A stretch of DNA of 64,000 nt, taken from contig NC_068974.1 of the NCBI RefSeq assembly GCF_016808095.1, positions 25,528,825 through 25,592,824 of the forward strand, given 5' to 3'. This DNA is from Vigna angularis (taxonomy: Eukaryota; Streptophyta; Magnoliopsida; Fabales; Fabaceae). Position 1 is the first letter of the stretch. Every line of letters starts with the position of its first letter. Under the pieces are notes generated by a model that worked only from the letters and a program-made list of their open reading frames with translations, was not told where the DNA came from and searched no databases. The position numbers and the translations under genes are program-made. This document shows, in pieces, positions 23,448-34,790 of this stretch.

Positions 23448-24429
23448 TGCGTGCGACGATGTTATGCACTCCTTTTTCAGTCCATGGTGCAAGATAATCC
23501 TCATAACTCTTAATTCAGCTTTAGGATTTTTTTTCCCAATATGTCTATAATAGAAAGTTTAGATGATCATCAAATTGCTATTTGATATGGTTTTCTATTC
23601 CCCGTGTAACCAATTTGTCCATAACTGTGTTATTTTTAAAAGAATGTTTAATGACATTGCTTGAAAAGCTCAATATGTGCCCACAGAAATCTCTAACTTG
23701 CAACCACTTTAGCCCACCTTCTCAATACTGTAAATATTTCATAAAAAACTGTCCTTTACATTTCTTAGTAATGTACTGTACATTTTTATGTTAATTTGTC
23801 CTCTTCAATTTCAATAATTATGCTTTATCAATAAAATTATAATGTCATTTTAGAAGTGATTTAATTGTTTAGCTTATACTTCTGTTGAGAATATACATGT
23901 TAGTTATTTTTTAAATTTCTAGTTAGTTTGTAATGAAATTTTACAAAAATTAGCTTTGTATGCATTTTTTTTTCTTTTGAATGTGCTTTTACACATTTTT
24001 CTTTTAATTTATTATGCGAATAAATATTTTTTACTCTTTTTGCTATTTGTAGATTATAGATTGTCTATTTTTTGCAATAATTATTTTAGAAGTCATGGAT
24101 GGATGAAAGTTTTTGTGATGAGAATTTGTTTTAAATGAAATCTTTTTTACTATCTTAGTGAGTTAATCCTATTAGCGAGTTAATCCTATTATGTAAGAAA
24201 GAAGGTTGGGTAAAGCCATGATTTTATAAATATAGATTTATTGGGATTTTTATGATATATGTAAAATTATTGAGCTGTGATTCAATATACGAAATCTCTT
24301 TTGGATGTAGTTGTTTTAATGGGTTTAGACGAGAATGTATGATTGAATGAATTTGTTGCATGTGATTCTGTGTTCCAAATTAATTGATTTAATTATAAGT
24401 ATTTTTGTTTTAAATATACTAACTTGGTT

Positions 24430-24471
<42 letters not shown>

Positions 24472-25448
24472 TTATTGTTATGATATTGTGTTTAAGGGAA
24501 TAAAGGATAACGAGGGTGAAGAACCTAATTGTGATCTAATCCTAGAATGGTGATGTAGAAAATTACTTTATATTGTTTATTTTGTATTGCATAATGTTCC
24601 TCTCTTTTTAAGTTTATAATTTGAGGAACTATGTATGGATATTTTGAAGAATATTGTAATGCATTATTTTTTAACTAATAGTTTTATCCATAATACCCAC
24701 TTATGATACTTCTTGAATTAGTAGATAATTTCTATTAATCTGGATTGTTACACATCTTCGTGTTATATGTTTTATAATCACTTTTTGTTTACTTTTTTGG
24801 ATGAATATATTTTATTTGTAATTTGAAATTAAATAGTGCTGTTTTTAGTTTTAAATAGATATTGGTATATTATAAAAATGACTTCATTATGTTTTTTTTA
24901 AATTTTACATTAACGTTAACTTAATATTATTTGAGACAAAATGTAAATTATAATGAAACAAAAATATTTAATATATTCAGAAATAATTTTGAATGATATT
25001 TAAATAATTGTAAACAAATATGTGAGAATTAATTTATTACAATTATTCATGTCTATTTATGTATCATAATCACATTTATATTGAAAATTTTATAGAAAAT
25101 ATAATTAAATATGTTTTTAGTTATAAAATTTTGATGGAAAATTAAAATTTTTTTATTTTAAATTTTAATTTTCAAACTTAAAAAATAAATCAATAAAGTA
25201 TTTTTAATATAATGATATTAATTTTTTATTTGTTAAATGATGTTTTAAGATGAAATGGTATAAATACTAAGTGTGATATTAAAATATATTTGACATGTTA
25301 ATAAAATTTGGTGTATTTAAGTTAAAATAAAAATTTAAGGAAAAAGTATGTATGAAAGTTTGAAATAGATATCGATTTTAATTCTACATTAAAGTTTAAA
25401 AATTAAAAAATCTTATAAAAAAATAATAAATGGTATAACATTTTAAAA
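23448..25448. other. AT-rich intergenic DNA
   Basis: No gene is seen. The first few hundred bases include the 3' flank of the SNM1-like gene; an AATAAA lies at 23830-23835, rather distant from the stop. A TA microsatellite lies near 24435. Confidence 0.55.
24435..24468. repeat. (TA)n microsatellite
   Basis: An almost pure TA dinucleotide run of about 34 bases in AT-rich DNA. Confidence 0.95.
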
Positions 25449-26036
25449 TTTATAATAGAGTTAAATATGTCTTTAGTCCTTTAATTATCATGTGATTTTA
25501 GATTTAGTCTTTCTTTCAAATTTTGGTATACTTTGATTCTTGTCTTAAATAAGACTGTAATTTTTCGTTCTTCAAAACTAGCGTTGTTCAATTTAGTTTG
25601 AGGTGGCTAACAGTGTGCCACGTTTCTATTCTTCTTGTTGGAAACAGGGAAGATCCCGCTGACATAGAAATCTCTTTGATCCTGAACCTCTACGACGATG
25701 ATGGAGCCATGGTGACGATCTTAGTGTTATTCCTTATCGTTGCAATCAGGGAGTGACTGTGATTTACATTCAGCCTGCTGAGTTTTTGCTTCAATCCAAT
25801 TTGAATATTAATCCTTTCGTCTTCTTCTTTCTTGTTGTTCCCAACATTACATAAACCTTCTTCATCCATTATTTGTCAAGATTTAAGATTCCATTCTCAA
25901 TAATCATTTGAATAAGCTTTGAAGTTTCCTTCGTTTTATTAGTAATTAGAAAGTAGTATTCATCCACATGAACTTTTTTTGTGGGCAAATATTCAAATCG
26001 TAATTGAAAAATAAAAATACTTTTGCAATTGCTATA

Positions 26037-28400
26037 TGTTGTAATAATGTTAAATTATTACAAAGAGACGTTGCCTAATGGTAGCATACCAATGTTCAAA
26101 ATTTTTCAACATGAGGCTTTGTAAAGTTTGAGGAAAGGTGGAGAAGTTTTCCTCTCCAAATAAAGAAAAAGAAATAGGAAGATGAGGTTGGGTACTTAAG
26201 TAATTTTTCGTATACTTTACTTACAAAGAGAAAAACACAACCAGGTATTTTCTTGTTTACCAATCTTAAATATTTTAAAATTGTGAGGGTGTAGGTAATT
26301 TTATGTAATTACTTGAAGAAATAAATTTGGCTTTTCACCTAATGATATTACTCTAAATCTTTGAAGTAGAGAATATGTCGTTATGTATTTATATATGAAC
26401 GACATGTTAATGATTGACACATGCAATCAGATAATATTTAAAAATTAAGGTTTCTAGGATCAAATTTTGAAATGAAAGATATGGATGAAGCCAATGTGAT
26501 TTTAGGTATTAGAATCATAAGGAAGGGAGATAGTATATTACTATCCCAAGAACAATATATTGAGAAACTTCTTAAGAAGTTTAGGTTTTATGACCTCAAA
26601 CTAGTGAGTACCCCTTATGATGCTAATTCTAAATTAATAAGAAAAATAAATAATAAATAAAGGAGAATCTATATCTCAGCCTTAGTATGCCCAGATAATT
26701 GGGAGCTTACTGTACTTGATGAGTTTTCCTAGACTTGATATTTCTTATGCAGTAGGTAGACTGAGTAGGTACCTCAATGTCCAAATCAGGAACAATGGAA
26801 TGCACTTGCTAGGCTTATGAGATACTTAAGAGGTTCAATGGATTATGCCATTGAATACAGTGGAACTAGCTGTACTAAAAGGGTACAATGATGCTAACTG
26901 GATCTCTGATTCAGATGAGACAAAATCCACTAATGGTTCTGTATTCACACTTGGGGGTGGTGTGATTACATGGAGATTAGTCAGACAAACAAATATTTCA
27001 AGATCAATAATGGAATCTGAGTTTGTTGTTCTTGAGATGACTGAAAATGAGGTTGAGTGGTTGAAAAACTTCTTAACGAACATTCCACTAGGAATGAAAC
27101 CAACCCCATCGATATCAATACACTGTGATTGCGTATCGACAATAGCTATAGCTGAAAACAAGAATTACAATGGAAAAAATACATATATACAATTGAGGCA
27201 CAATTTGGTGAAGCAACTGCTAAATTGATTATGTGAAGTCAGAACGAAATCTAGCAGATCCTCTGACAAAACCTTGGGAAGACAAATGATATTAGAAAAA
27301 TCGAGGGGAATGAGACTTAAGCCACTTGCAAACAAATAAGTGATGGTAATCCAACCTTTGTGATTGGAGATCCCATGAATAAGGTTCACATGGGTAAAAA
27401 CAAGTCACTTGTTAGTTCTGATAGCACTAAATTGATTTTAATCAATTATGTATATTCTTGTGGTGTGTGTGAAAGTGCTAAAGACTGCATTATTGAGAGG
27501 CTAAACTTTGTTATTAAAATTCTATGTGGTGAAAGAATTTTAGTTTAAACAAAGTTTTTAATGATTTTCATATCCCTTATGGGTGTTGTATGATTTGCGG
27601 CATACACTTGATGAAATCACCTATATGAGTGTCAAGTGAGACTGCTTGCATGAGATCTTGACATGATCTCTAGAGCACTCATGAATACCGGGCACATGGA
27701 TGACCTAGTAAGCGCAACACAACAATAACAATAAAGATTGTGAGAGTGTATTGTGATTGATAAACCTCTAACACACGTCAAGTGTCTTTGGTTCATATAG
27801 CTTGCCATACCAAGTACACTATGTGTTAAGTTTCTAAATCTAAGACTGGTTCATATAACTTGCTATACTAACTCTGACGCATTACATTCTATGAGACCTA
27901 GCATAAAAGTTTCTTATCTTTCTTTTAGTATTTGAACTATTTGAGTCAAAGACCTTTTATTTCAACTTTCTTTTGCAATAAGTGGGGGATTGTTGTAATA
28001 ATGTTAGATTATTGCAAAAAGACGTTGCCCAACAGTAGCATGCCAACGTTCAAAATTTTTCAACGTGAATTAATTTTGCAACGTTAAAATCATTGATTGG
28101 TTTAAATTTCTTTTATTTATTTTATTCTTTCCTAGCTCTATAAATAGAGGGCTCTTCCCCCATTCCCAAACACACCAAAAAACAATCTTCTCTCATTCTC
28201 CTTTCTTCTTTTCCTCTTCTAAAATTATTCTAGGTTTATTTTGTACTCTTTTTAGAGATCCTTGCTAGTTATGAGATCCTCAGAGATATTATGGGAAGTT
28301 CTTGTTGTATCCTGGGGGACTTGCGCAATACATCGCATATAAGTCCTTAAGGACAGTGAATCTACACGCCTCATTGTATGTTATTATATGCAATGTATTG
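26037..28400 (+). mobile_element. Nested, internally deleted Ty1/Copia element
   Basis: A left LTR start (TGTTGTAATAATGTTAAATT at 26037) matches the right LTR start at 27991 (TGTTGTAATAATGTTAGATT), the similarity running about 75 bases before the left copy stops. The right LTR is preceded by a polypurine tract (AAGTGGGGGAT, 27980-27990) and has a TATAAATA promoter motif at 28139-28146. Between them only the end of pol remains. The 3' limit (about 28400) is approximate because I could not recognise the LTR end. Confidence 0.8.
26466..27240 (+). pseudogene. Copia reverse-transcriptase tail and RNase H remnant
   Basis: Translation gives the end of a Copia reverse transcriptase (DMDEANVILGIRI, SQEQYIEKLLKKF, STPYDANSKL). 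After stops and frame changes come MRYLRGSMDYAIEYSG, then the RNase H part (GYNDANWISDSDETKST, GSVFTLGGGVITW, ISRSIMESEFV). Stops near 26657 and several frame changes show it is dead. The segment order matches Copia pol. Confidence 0.88.
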
Positions 28401-28868
28401 AATTGCAGTTGCAATTTGGAGAATTTATGCAGCAAACCTGAACTAAATATTGATGACAGAGATGAAGAAGAATGGTTGTCACTTTTTTTTTTCAGTTTTA
28501 TGTATGAAAAAGCTTAATATTAAAATAACTATATGAATTGAACTATCTGAACTATATGAATTCTATATCAGGGAGTGAAATCAAATGGTGGAAAAAAGAA
28601 TATGAATTAATTTGGTCTTTGAAATAGGGAAGTAAAAACGGGGCTCCAGATCCACTGCACCACGTTGGTTAGGATTTCATCAAATTGAAGCTAGGTTTAG
28701 GTACCAGATTGCATAGTTGTTACATATATATTATGTTTATAAAATCTATTGTTATAGGCTTATATAATTCCTCAAAATTAATTTTCAATACCCATTTATT
28801 TTTACAGGTTTTAATTAAGGTGGAACTTTAATTAAAAAAATTGTTGCTGTTTGTGTTAGGATTTGAAA

Positions 28869-28955
28869 ATGTCAATGGCAAGCGAATCAAGTTGGGCGGG
28901 GAGGAAACCAATGAAACGTATTGGGGGAATGTCTGATGCTCTATCACTGGTCTAG
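28869..28955 (+). pseudogene. Captured fragment like augmin subunit 2 (AUG2) exon 1
   Basis: An ATG-started frame reads MS.ASESSWAGRKP then MKRIGGMSDALS before a stop. From memory this matches the N-terminus of plant AUGMIN subunit 2, where MSDALS continues into SIASDLGF; that continuation is missing here. Augmin nucleates branched microtubules. The piece lies inside MULE-1, so I read it as a captured fragment and not a gene. The identification rests on memory of about 25 residues. Confidence 0.55.
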
Positions 28956-29007
28956 AAGGGTGCAATGCTAGCACTCGTCTATTTTTTTCATCTAATGTGA
29001 ATTCAAT

Positions 29008-29225
29008 CTAAAACATTGGGGTCAGCACAATCTCGGTGGGTTTGGTGGGGTCCTTGCTGGTGTACTAGGCGTTCACCTCTGGGCACTGTTTGCCAGAGTT
29101 CCCAACCCAAGCGCATGGGAGGTTGTAGCCAACATTGGAGGGGAAGGTGAAGTAGTGGAAGCCGTAGACAACACGGTAGAAGGTAGATCCCGTTGTGATG
29201 ATCGATAGGGAAGGTTCTGCATTGG
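29008..29225 (-). pseudogene. Captured EXORDIUM-like gene fragment
   Basis: On the minus strand one frame gives [10 protein letters not shown] (about 29222-29190). After a frame change comes [20 protein letters not shown] then [12 protein letters not shown], a stop, and YTSKDPTKPTEI (29163-29008). These are signature words of the EXORDIUM/PHI-1 family of secreted brassinosteroid-responsive proteins. The block that normally separates CPEV from NAWY is absent, and the Trp codon is a stop. It lies wholly inside MULE-1 and is therefore a captured, rearranged fragment. Confidence 0.7.
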
Positions 29226-29589
29226 GCCCACTTGTGATATTTGAGCTTCACAATTTTCGAGACCCCTCAAATTACTTGGAGGAAGAGAGGGTTCAGAGGG
29301 GTGGGATCTACAGGTTGAAGAGAGTTGGGAAGATGATGGAGATGAATAAGGGAGGGAGAGAAGCCTCAGCGTGAAGATGCAGGTTGACGCGTTTCAGGAA
29401 AAGGAAAAGTGATGTGGCACACCGTTAGCCACCTAAGAAAAGAATTAACGCCGTTGGTCATGGAGGACTAAATATTATAGTTTCCGTAAGGACAATGATC
29501 AAAGTGTATCAAAGTTTGAAAGAGTGACTAAATCTAAAATCGCATGATAATTGAGGAACTGAAAACATATTTAACCCTTTATAATATAA

Positions 29590-29670
29590 CAATTTTCAAG
29601 ATAATATTTCAAATGGTGATAGAAAGTAAAATTAAAAATATAATTTAAATTCTAATATTTGAAATGTTAT

Positions 29671-29726
<56 letters not shown>

Positions 29727-30074
29727 CATCAACATTTAAAACATTGTTGTATAAAAAAGTGTTTCTTTGCTTGTAGTAGATAATAATATATTTTATTTTA
29801 ATTTTTTCTAAACTACTTTAATTAATACTTAATTTCACTTTCCTTACTTTAATTAATTTTTATAAATATCACTACTACTGATCTGTAACAACTTTAATAT
29901 TAACAACTTTAATATTGTTAATAAAGTAGAAAAAAAATATTAGTATGAGTAAAGATAATCTAAAGTCGTCTCCCCCAAAAACACGAAATTGATTTCTAAC
30001 AAATTAGTTCTTATAAAATTTATATAAAAGGTTTAGTCAAATAAAATAAAAACAATATAGGAAGATAAAGATAA
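29590..30074. other. AT-rich spacer between MULE-1 and MULE-2
   Basis: No gene. It contains a long TA microsatellite and otherwise AT-rich sequence. Confidence 0.7.
29675..29724. repeat. (TA)n microsatellite
   Basis: An uninterrupted TA run of about 50 bases. Confidence 0.97.
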
Positions 30075-30465
30075 ATAAATAAAGGGTTTAATATGTTTTT
30101 CGTCCCTTAAGTATCACACGATTTTGGTTTTAGTCCATACTCGAAACTTTGATGGTTTTTAGTCCTCATAGTTTTGAAACTCTTACTATTAGTCCTTAAA
30201 ATTGGACGGCCTTAACTTTTAGTAGATGTGGCAAACAACGAGGCCACGTTTTATGCCAGCTACCATCTTCAATCTCTGCCACATTGGTTGTTTAAGTTAA
30301 ACGAGATTAAGTGTGAGGCACATGTTGTTGATTGAAATCAGATTAACAATTAGTGTTCTTAATTGGGCAAAGTTTATTTTTTTCAATTGGGAAAAAGTTC
30401 TTTTACTCGAATCATTGTACTCCAAGCATTGTCCTCGAAACCTTCCACTCGAAGCATTCTATCAA

Positions 30466-30528
30466 GGTGGTCCTTGCGGTGCTCCTTGTGGTGGTCCTTA
30501 CGGTGCTCCTTGCGGTGCTAATAGTGGG
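30466..30528 (+). repeat. Short GGTGCTCCTTG repeats near the MULE-2 left end
   Basis: GGTGGTCCTTGCGGTGCTCC and variants repeat with a period near 24 bases, encoding alternating GGP and GAPCG words in one frame. It lies between the left inverted repeat and the transposase start. Confidence 0.75.
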
Positions 30529-30606
30529 TGCTCATTGTTTTTATTTTTCGGTTATGGTTGTTCCAATTTGGGCGTAAAGTGTTGATGTTTGAATGTAAGT
30601 CTAGAA

Positions 30607-33491
30607 ATGGTTTTCGACATTTGTTTGCATCACATGGGAAAGTTTGTTAGTAATAAGGGGCTACAATATGTTGGAGGAGAGATACATGTGATCAAAGGAC
30701 TTGATCAGGATCGTTGGTCATATTTTGAAGCAGTTGGAATAGTTAAAGAATTTAAGTATGATGCAGACTTCAAACTATGGTGGAAGGGGTCGAAACAAAG
30801 GCTGATGAATAATGTGAGATTATTGAGTGATGATAGGGAAGCACTGTACTTGGCTAACTATGCAGAGGAGAATAAGGAAGAGGTAGAAATCTATGTTCAA
30901 CATGTTCCTAGTGAGGCAGTGGAAGTTCACTTTCTTAGTTGTGGTGATGTGGCAAATGAAGGAAACATAGACATGGAGGAAGTGGTTTCCAAAGTGGGTG
31001 ACGAAGAGGTTAATTTACATGAGGAAGAAGTGGCTAAGATTGTAGAAGAGGGTGGAATGGGTCTAGAAGAGGGTGATGAGGCTGTAGAAGATGGTAAATG
31101 TGTTGAGAAACAGGGTTCACATGTTAATGTGGCTGTAGAGGTTGAAATGGATGAGGAAGAGTGTGATGGTGGTTCGGAACAGGAAGAGGTTGAAATGGGT
31201 GAGGAAGAGTGCGATGGTGGTGAGGAACATGAAGAGTTTGAAATGGGTGAGGAAAGGGAAGAGTGTGATGGTGATGATGAACAAGAAGAGGTTGAAATGG
31301 GTGAGGAAGAGTGTGATGGTGGTGATGAACATGATTATCTTCGTGAAGAAGAGGAAGTGGGGAATGTGGTTGAGGGGGAAGTAGAAGCTTCAGCTGAAGA
31401 ATGTCTAGATGATAATGAAGAAGACAAAATGGCTAATGATGGTGATGGGTTTGGTGTTGAGAATGATAGGGTGGACCAATTTCGTAGAAACATTAATCCA
31501 CATTTGGATAGGTGGAATACAATGAAAAAAAGAAGAAACGTGTGACTAGAAGAGGCAATTTTGGGGAAGGTTCATTTAAAATGAATGAAGAGTTGGAGAT
31601 CATGACATCAATGAAGAATACAATAATGATAAATTGGATTCAAATGTAGATAGTGATGAGGATGTGAGGTTGAAAAAGGGAAACTTTAAAAAGTATAGAC
31701 AAGATGATATGAACAAGAACTTCAGATTCGAATTGGGGATGGAGTTTTGTTCATTAAAGGAATTTAAAAATGCACTAATGGAGCATAGTGTATTTAATGG
31801 AAAAGAGGTTAAGTTTGTGAAGAAAGAGGTTTAGTTGCTAGAGACAAACCTATCATAACTGATGTAATCCTGCCCGACGTAGTTCTTCTTTTGTATTTTT
31901 ACCTTTCATAGTTAGCTTGTAAGGAGCATGGGTTACTATAAATACCCAGCTTCTCTATTGTAATTGCACTTTTGAGATTAATGAGAATTGAATTTTCTAA
32001 AATCAGAAATTATTCTCTCTTGAAAGTCAGGCTAGAGTCCAAGAGACCTCCTCTAGCCACCTTCCAAGCACACTCTCTCACTTTCATTTTCCATTCCACC
32101 GTGCTTCTCTCTCGTCACACACCATCACCGTTACTCCAATCCGCTTCAGCATAGTGGCGTCAACACTTCTTGGCCACGCGTCCTTCTTTGTCTCGCGCAC
32201 AACATCACCACTTCACTGCCACGAGGAACACTTCATTTCTCACCAATTCTCTCTCGCAGAACCACGTCTCGCGTCCATTTCTCTCTCGAGAGCTCATCCT
32301 TGCAAGCCTTCTGCTTTCATCACAGTAAGCTTCTGGCACTCACATTTTCTTCTCAGATTTGCATTTTCTCCTTCCACTTCTGCCTCGTTTCAGCCATTTC
32401 GTCCACAATACATCATCTTCACCGAACAGTGCTTCGTTCTATGGCCTTCCCTAGGTTTTCCTTCATCTTTCTTCATTTTATTTGAGTTTTGACCAATTAA
32501 ACACCTCCCCAACCTTCATTCTTTCCTTTCCACCGTTTAAAACACCATTTCCACCGATTAATCGGTCAGTTTAGTGATTCCTCACCGTTCTAGGGTTTCC
32601 TTCGTGTTTCTAAGGTTTTCCACCGATTAAACCTCGGTCTAGGGTTTAGTTGTGTTCGCTCTCAGTTTTCCTTAGATTTCATTCGAGTCATTCTCGATCT
32701 TGTGTTCCAATCATTTTCCGCTGCGTTCATCTTTGGAGGAAGCTTCGAAGGAGCTCGCAACACGCACATTCGTCATCTCCTTGGAGGCTCGTCCATCAAT
32801 AACTATGATGGAATAGATTATAACTTTTATTATGAGTAGGTTTGCAACACTTAGAGAAAAAGTAAAGACATATACAGGAGTTGTGATGCCTAAAGCACGA
32901 AAAAGGCTTGATAGGGAAATAGAGAAGAGTGGAAATTGGATTCCAATTTGGGCAGAGGCTGCAAAATTTGAAGTCAGTCACGTGTTTATAATGGACAAGT
33001 TTGTAGTTGACCTAAGTAACCATTCATGTAGTTGTTACTTTTGGGATTTGGTAGGAATACCTTGCAGGCACGATGTGGCTGCCATAAATTACAAAGTAGA
33101 AAACCCTGAAGACTATGAACATCCTTATTACAAGAAAGAGGCTTATGAAACTTGTTATGGCCTTGAAATTGTTCCAATCAATGGACAACAACTATGGTCT
33201 ACTTCTGAATCTGGTGCGCTACTGCCTCCAATTTATAAAACACCCCCTGGGAGGCCTAAAAAACTAAGAAGAAGGGAGGCTGATGAATATGTGAGTCATA
33301 CAAAATTGTCAAAGAAGAATTTTGTTATGAAGTGTAGCAGCTGCAATGAATTTGGTCATAATGTAAGAACATGTAAAAGGGGAAAGAAAAAGGTACAAAA
33401 TCACTCTTTTAGAACTTCACTTATTTACACATTCATAATTATTTACACTATGATAATTGGAATGTCGCTTACTTCCATTTACAGAACATAA
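30607..33491 (+). pseudogene. MULE-2 transposase remnant (PB1-like N-terminus, Mut DNA-binding piece, SWIM zinc finger)
   Basis: From ATG 30607 a frame runs to 31545 with a PB1-like N-terminal domain (HHMGKFV, YVGGE, WSYFEAVGI) and a long acidic EEEVEMGEEECDGG repeat region. Frame changes near 31525 (in an A-run) and 31590 lead to the Mutator DNA-binding domain start (FELGMEFCSLKEFKNALM ... KEVKFVK), which stops at 31834. About 1 kb of unrelated DNA follows. From 32822 the transposase C-terminus resumes: FATLREKV, the SWIM zinc finger (CSCYFWDLVGIPCRHD) and a zinc knuckle (CSSCNEFGHNVRTC). The catalytic DDE/MULE core is missing, so it cannot make an active transposase. Confidence 0.88.
31836..32800. 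other. About 1-kb foreign block replacing the transposase core
   Basis: Between the two transposase parts lies sequence with no Mutator similarity. It has a TACTATAAATACCC promoter-like word near 31933, then CATTCC/CTTCTC-rich text similar to an LTR plus leader of a retrotransposon. No clear TG...CA ends or 5-bp duplication were found. It could be a decayed LTR, a TRIM-like element or captured DNA. Confidence 0.45.
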
Positions 33492-34098
33492 GGGGCACTT
33501 CAAGTGCAGGAGGATCTGGCAGCACAAGGACAACTTCCACTGCAGGAGGTTCACAAGCACAACCAGCTCCATCAACGTCCCAAGGTAGAGGAACATCAAG
33601 AAGGGGGACTTCTGAACTAGGACGACCTTAAACAACATCACAACCTGGAACAAGTAGCAATGGAGCAGGATTTGCATCAAGTCACCAAGGTGGAAGAAGA
33701 ACATCCTCACGACTACTGGCTGCACAACATCTAGGGTCCCAAGCTAGTACCAATTGAAGATTTATTGTAGCCAAATGTTTATTTTAATGTATGTTGTAAG
33801 TCATAGTCAGCCACTTAGGGAACAATAGTAGTGGGTACAGTGGTTGCTTTTAACATCTACCATCATATGTAATTGTAAGGGACCATTTAACTTACTTTAG
33901 TACTACTATTACAATATTTAATAGTATGGGACCATTTCATATTATATCCTGCTTCTTGTTGTATTCCAACTTTGCATTATGCCAAGTTAACTTTATTTAT
34001 TCGAAGTTCAGATTTACAAATGTTTGGTAGAATGCCGAACGGTAGCTGGAAGGAGGAGGGAAGTAGCTGCCGAGCAGTAGCCAGAAGGGAGTAGGGAA

Positions 34099-34215
34099 GT
34101 ATGGACCGTTTGGTGTCTATACTAATACCGTTCGGTGTCTACACTTACAGTAAATACATACAATCACAGTATAGACCGTTCGGTGTCTATACTAATATCG
34201 TTCGGCTATTTTATG
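34099..34215. repeat. Two-copy 70-bp repeat around CCGTTCGGTGTCTA
   Basis: ATGGACCGTTTGGTGTCTAT at 34101 and ATAGACCGTTCGGTGTCTAT at 34171 start near-identical units; a third CCGTTCGGTGTCTAC lies between. They sit downstream of the SWIM frame inside MULE-2, between the two convergent genes. Confidence 0.75.
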
Positions 34216-34338
34216 CTGCCCAATGTTTTCTTTATTAACATAGAAAAAAAGTCTAGTAACAAGTAAATAATTTGGAGAATTTAGTCAAGCAAAATTTGGA
34301 GACAAACTCAAGTACCTCATTTTATTCAACCATAATTC

Positions 34339-34790
34339 TTAATTATAATTCATCTTCAACAAAAACATAATACAAAAGAAAATTGTTAACGCCCATGACA
34401 AAACAAACAACAACAACATCATTTTCCCAACTTTCTTCTCTTGTTCTAATTTCCTTTTTAGCTTGTCGCTCTTCTTCTTTAGATCCAGTACAAGTTTTTC
34501 ATTTTCCATACACATTTCAAGTTCTTCACATTTTCTTTCAAAGCTTCCTTCAATTTCAGAAACTCCTTCATCATGCCATTCAAAGTAATTACAACTTGAA
34601 TTACTCTGCAATCAAAACAACACACGATTAATACAAAATTCAGCACATGAACTGAAAGATTTAATCACTTACTACCCAATTTCTACATCTATAAAACAAT
34701 CTTCCTTTGTTCTTCACAGTAGTTTCCTTCAAAAGCAACAATGTTTCACCACAACCACACAATTTAGATGGTAACTGTGAAGATGATCCA
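34339..34790 (-). pseudogene. GRF-type zinc-finger gene remnant in MULE-2
   Basis: On the minus strand two pieces join across a 70-bp intron (34606-34675). Exon 1 (about 34790-34676) gives SSSQLPSKLCGCGETLLLL ... KNKGRLFYRCRNW. Exon 2 (34605-34339) gives SNSSCNYFEW, a coiled-coil Glu/Lys stretch (KKKSDKLKRKLEQEKK) and a C-terminal membrane segment (LLLFVLSWALTIFF). CGCGE, a G-R-F/Y-x-x-C centre and CxYFEW are the GRF zinc-finger signature. An in-frame stop lies about 30 bases before the first Cys codon with no ATG between, so the start appears lost. The intron position matches that of the intact copy at 35770. Confidence 0.8.

Larger units (their letters stand above)
25458..29577. mobile_element. 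MULE-1: Mutator-like element with captured gene pieces (Pack-MULE)
   Basis: The left end GAGTTAAATATGTCTTTAGT and the reversed right end GGGTTAAATATGTTTTCAGT continue as inverted repeats for roughly 175 bases (25458-25630 and 29405-29577, both reaching a GAGGTGGCTAAC / TAGGTGGCTAAC word). Both ends are flanked by the same 9-bp word TTTATAATA (25449-25457 and 29578-29586), the hallmark of Mutator superfamily transposition. No Mutator transposase was found inside. The interior holds a nested Copia element (26037-about 28400) and segments resembling host genes (28869-28955 and 29008-29225). It therefore fits a Pack-MULE later hit by a retrotransposon. Confidence 0.9.

Noticed and set aside
30313..30585. 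Two overlapping plus-strand ORFs near the MULE-2 left end
   Set aside because: They overlap the inverted repeat region and a short tandem repeat, and lack domains.
31117..31384. Alternative-frame ORFs across the acidic repeat of the MULE-2 transposase
   Set aside because: Repeat periodicity keeps other frames open; only the acidic frame connects to the PB1-like domain.
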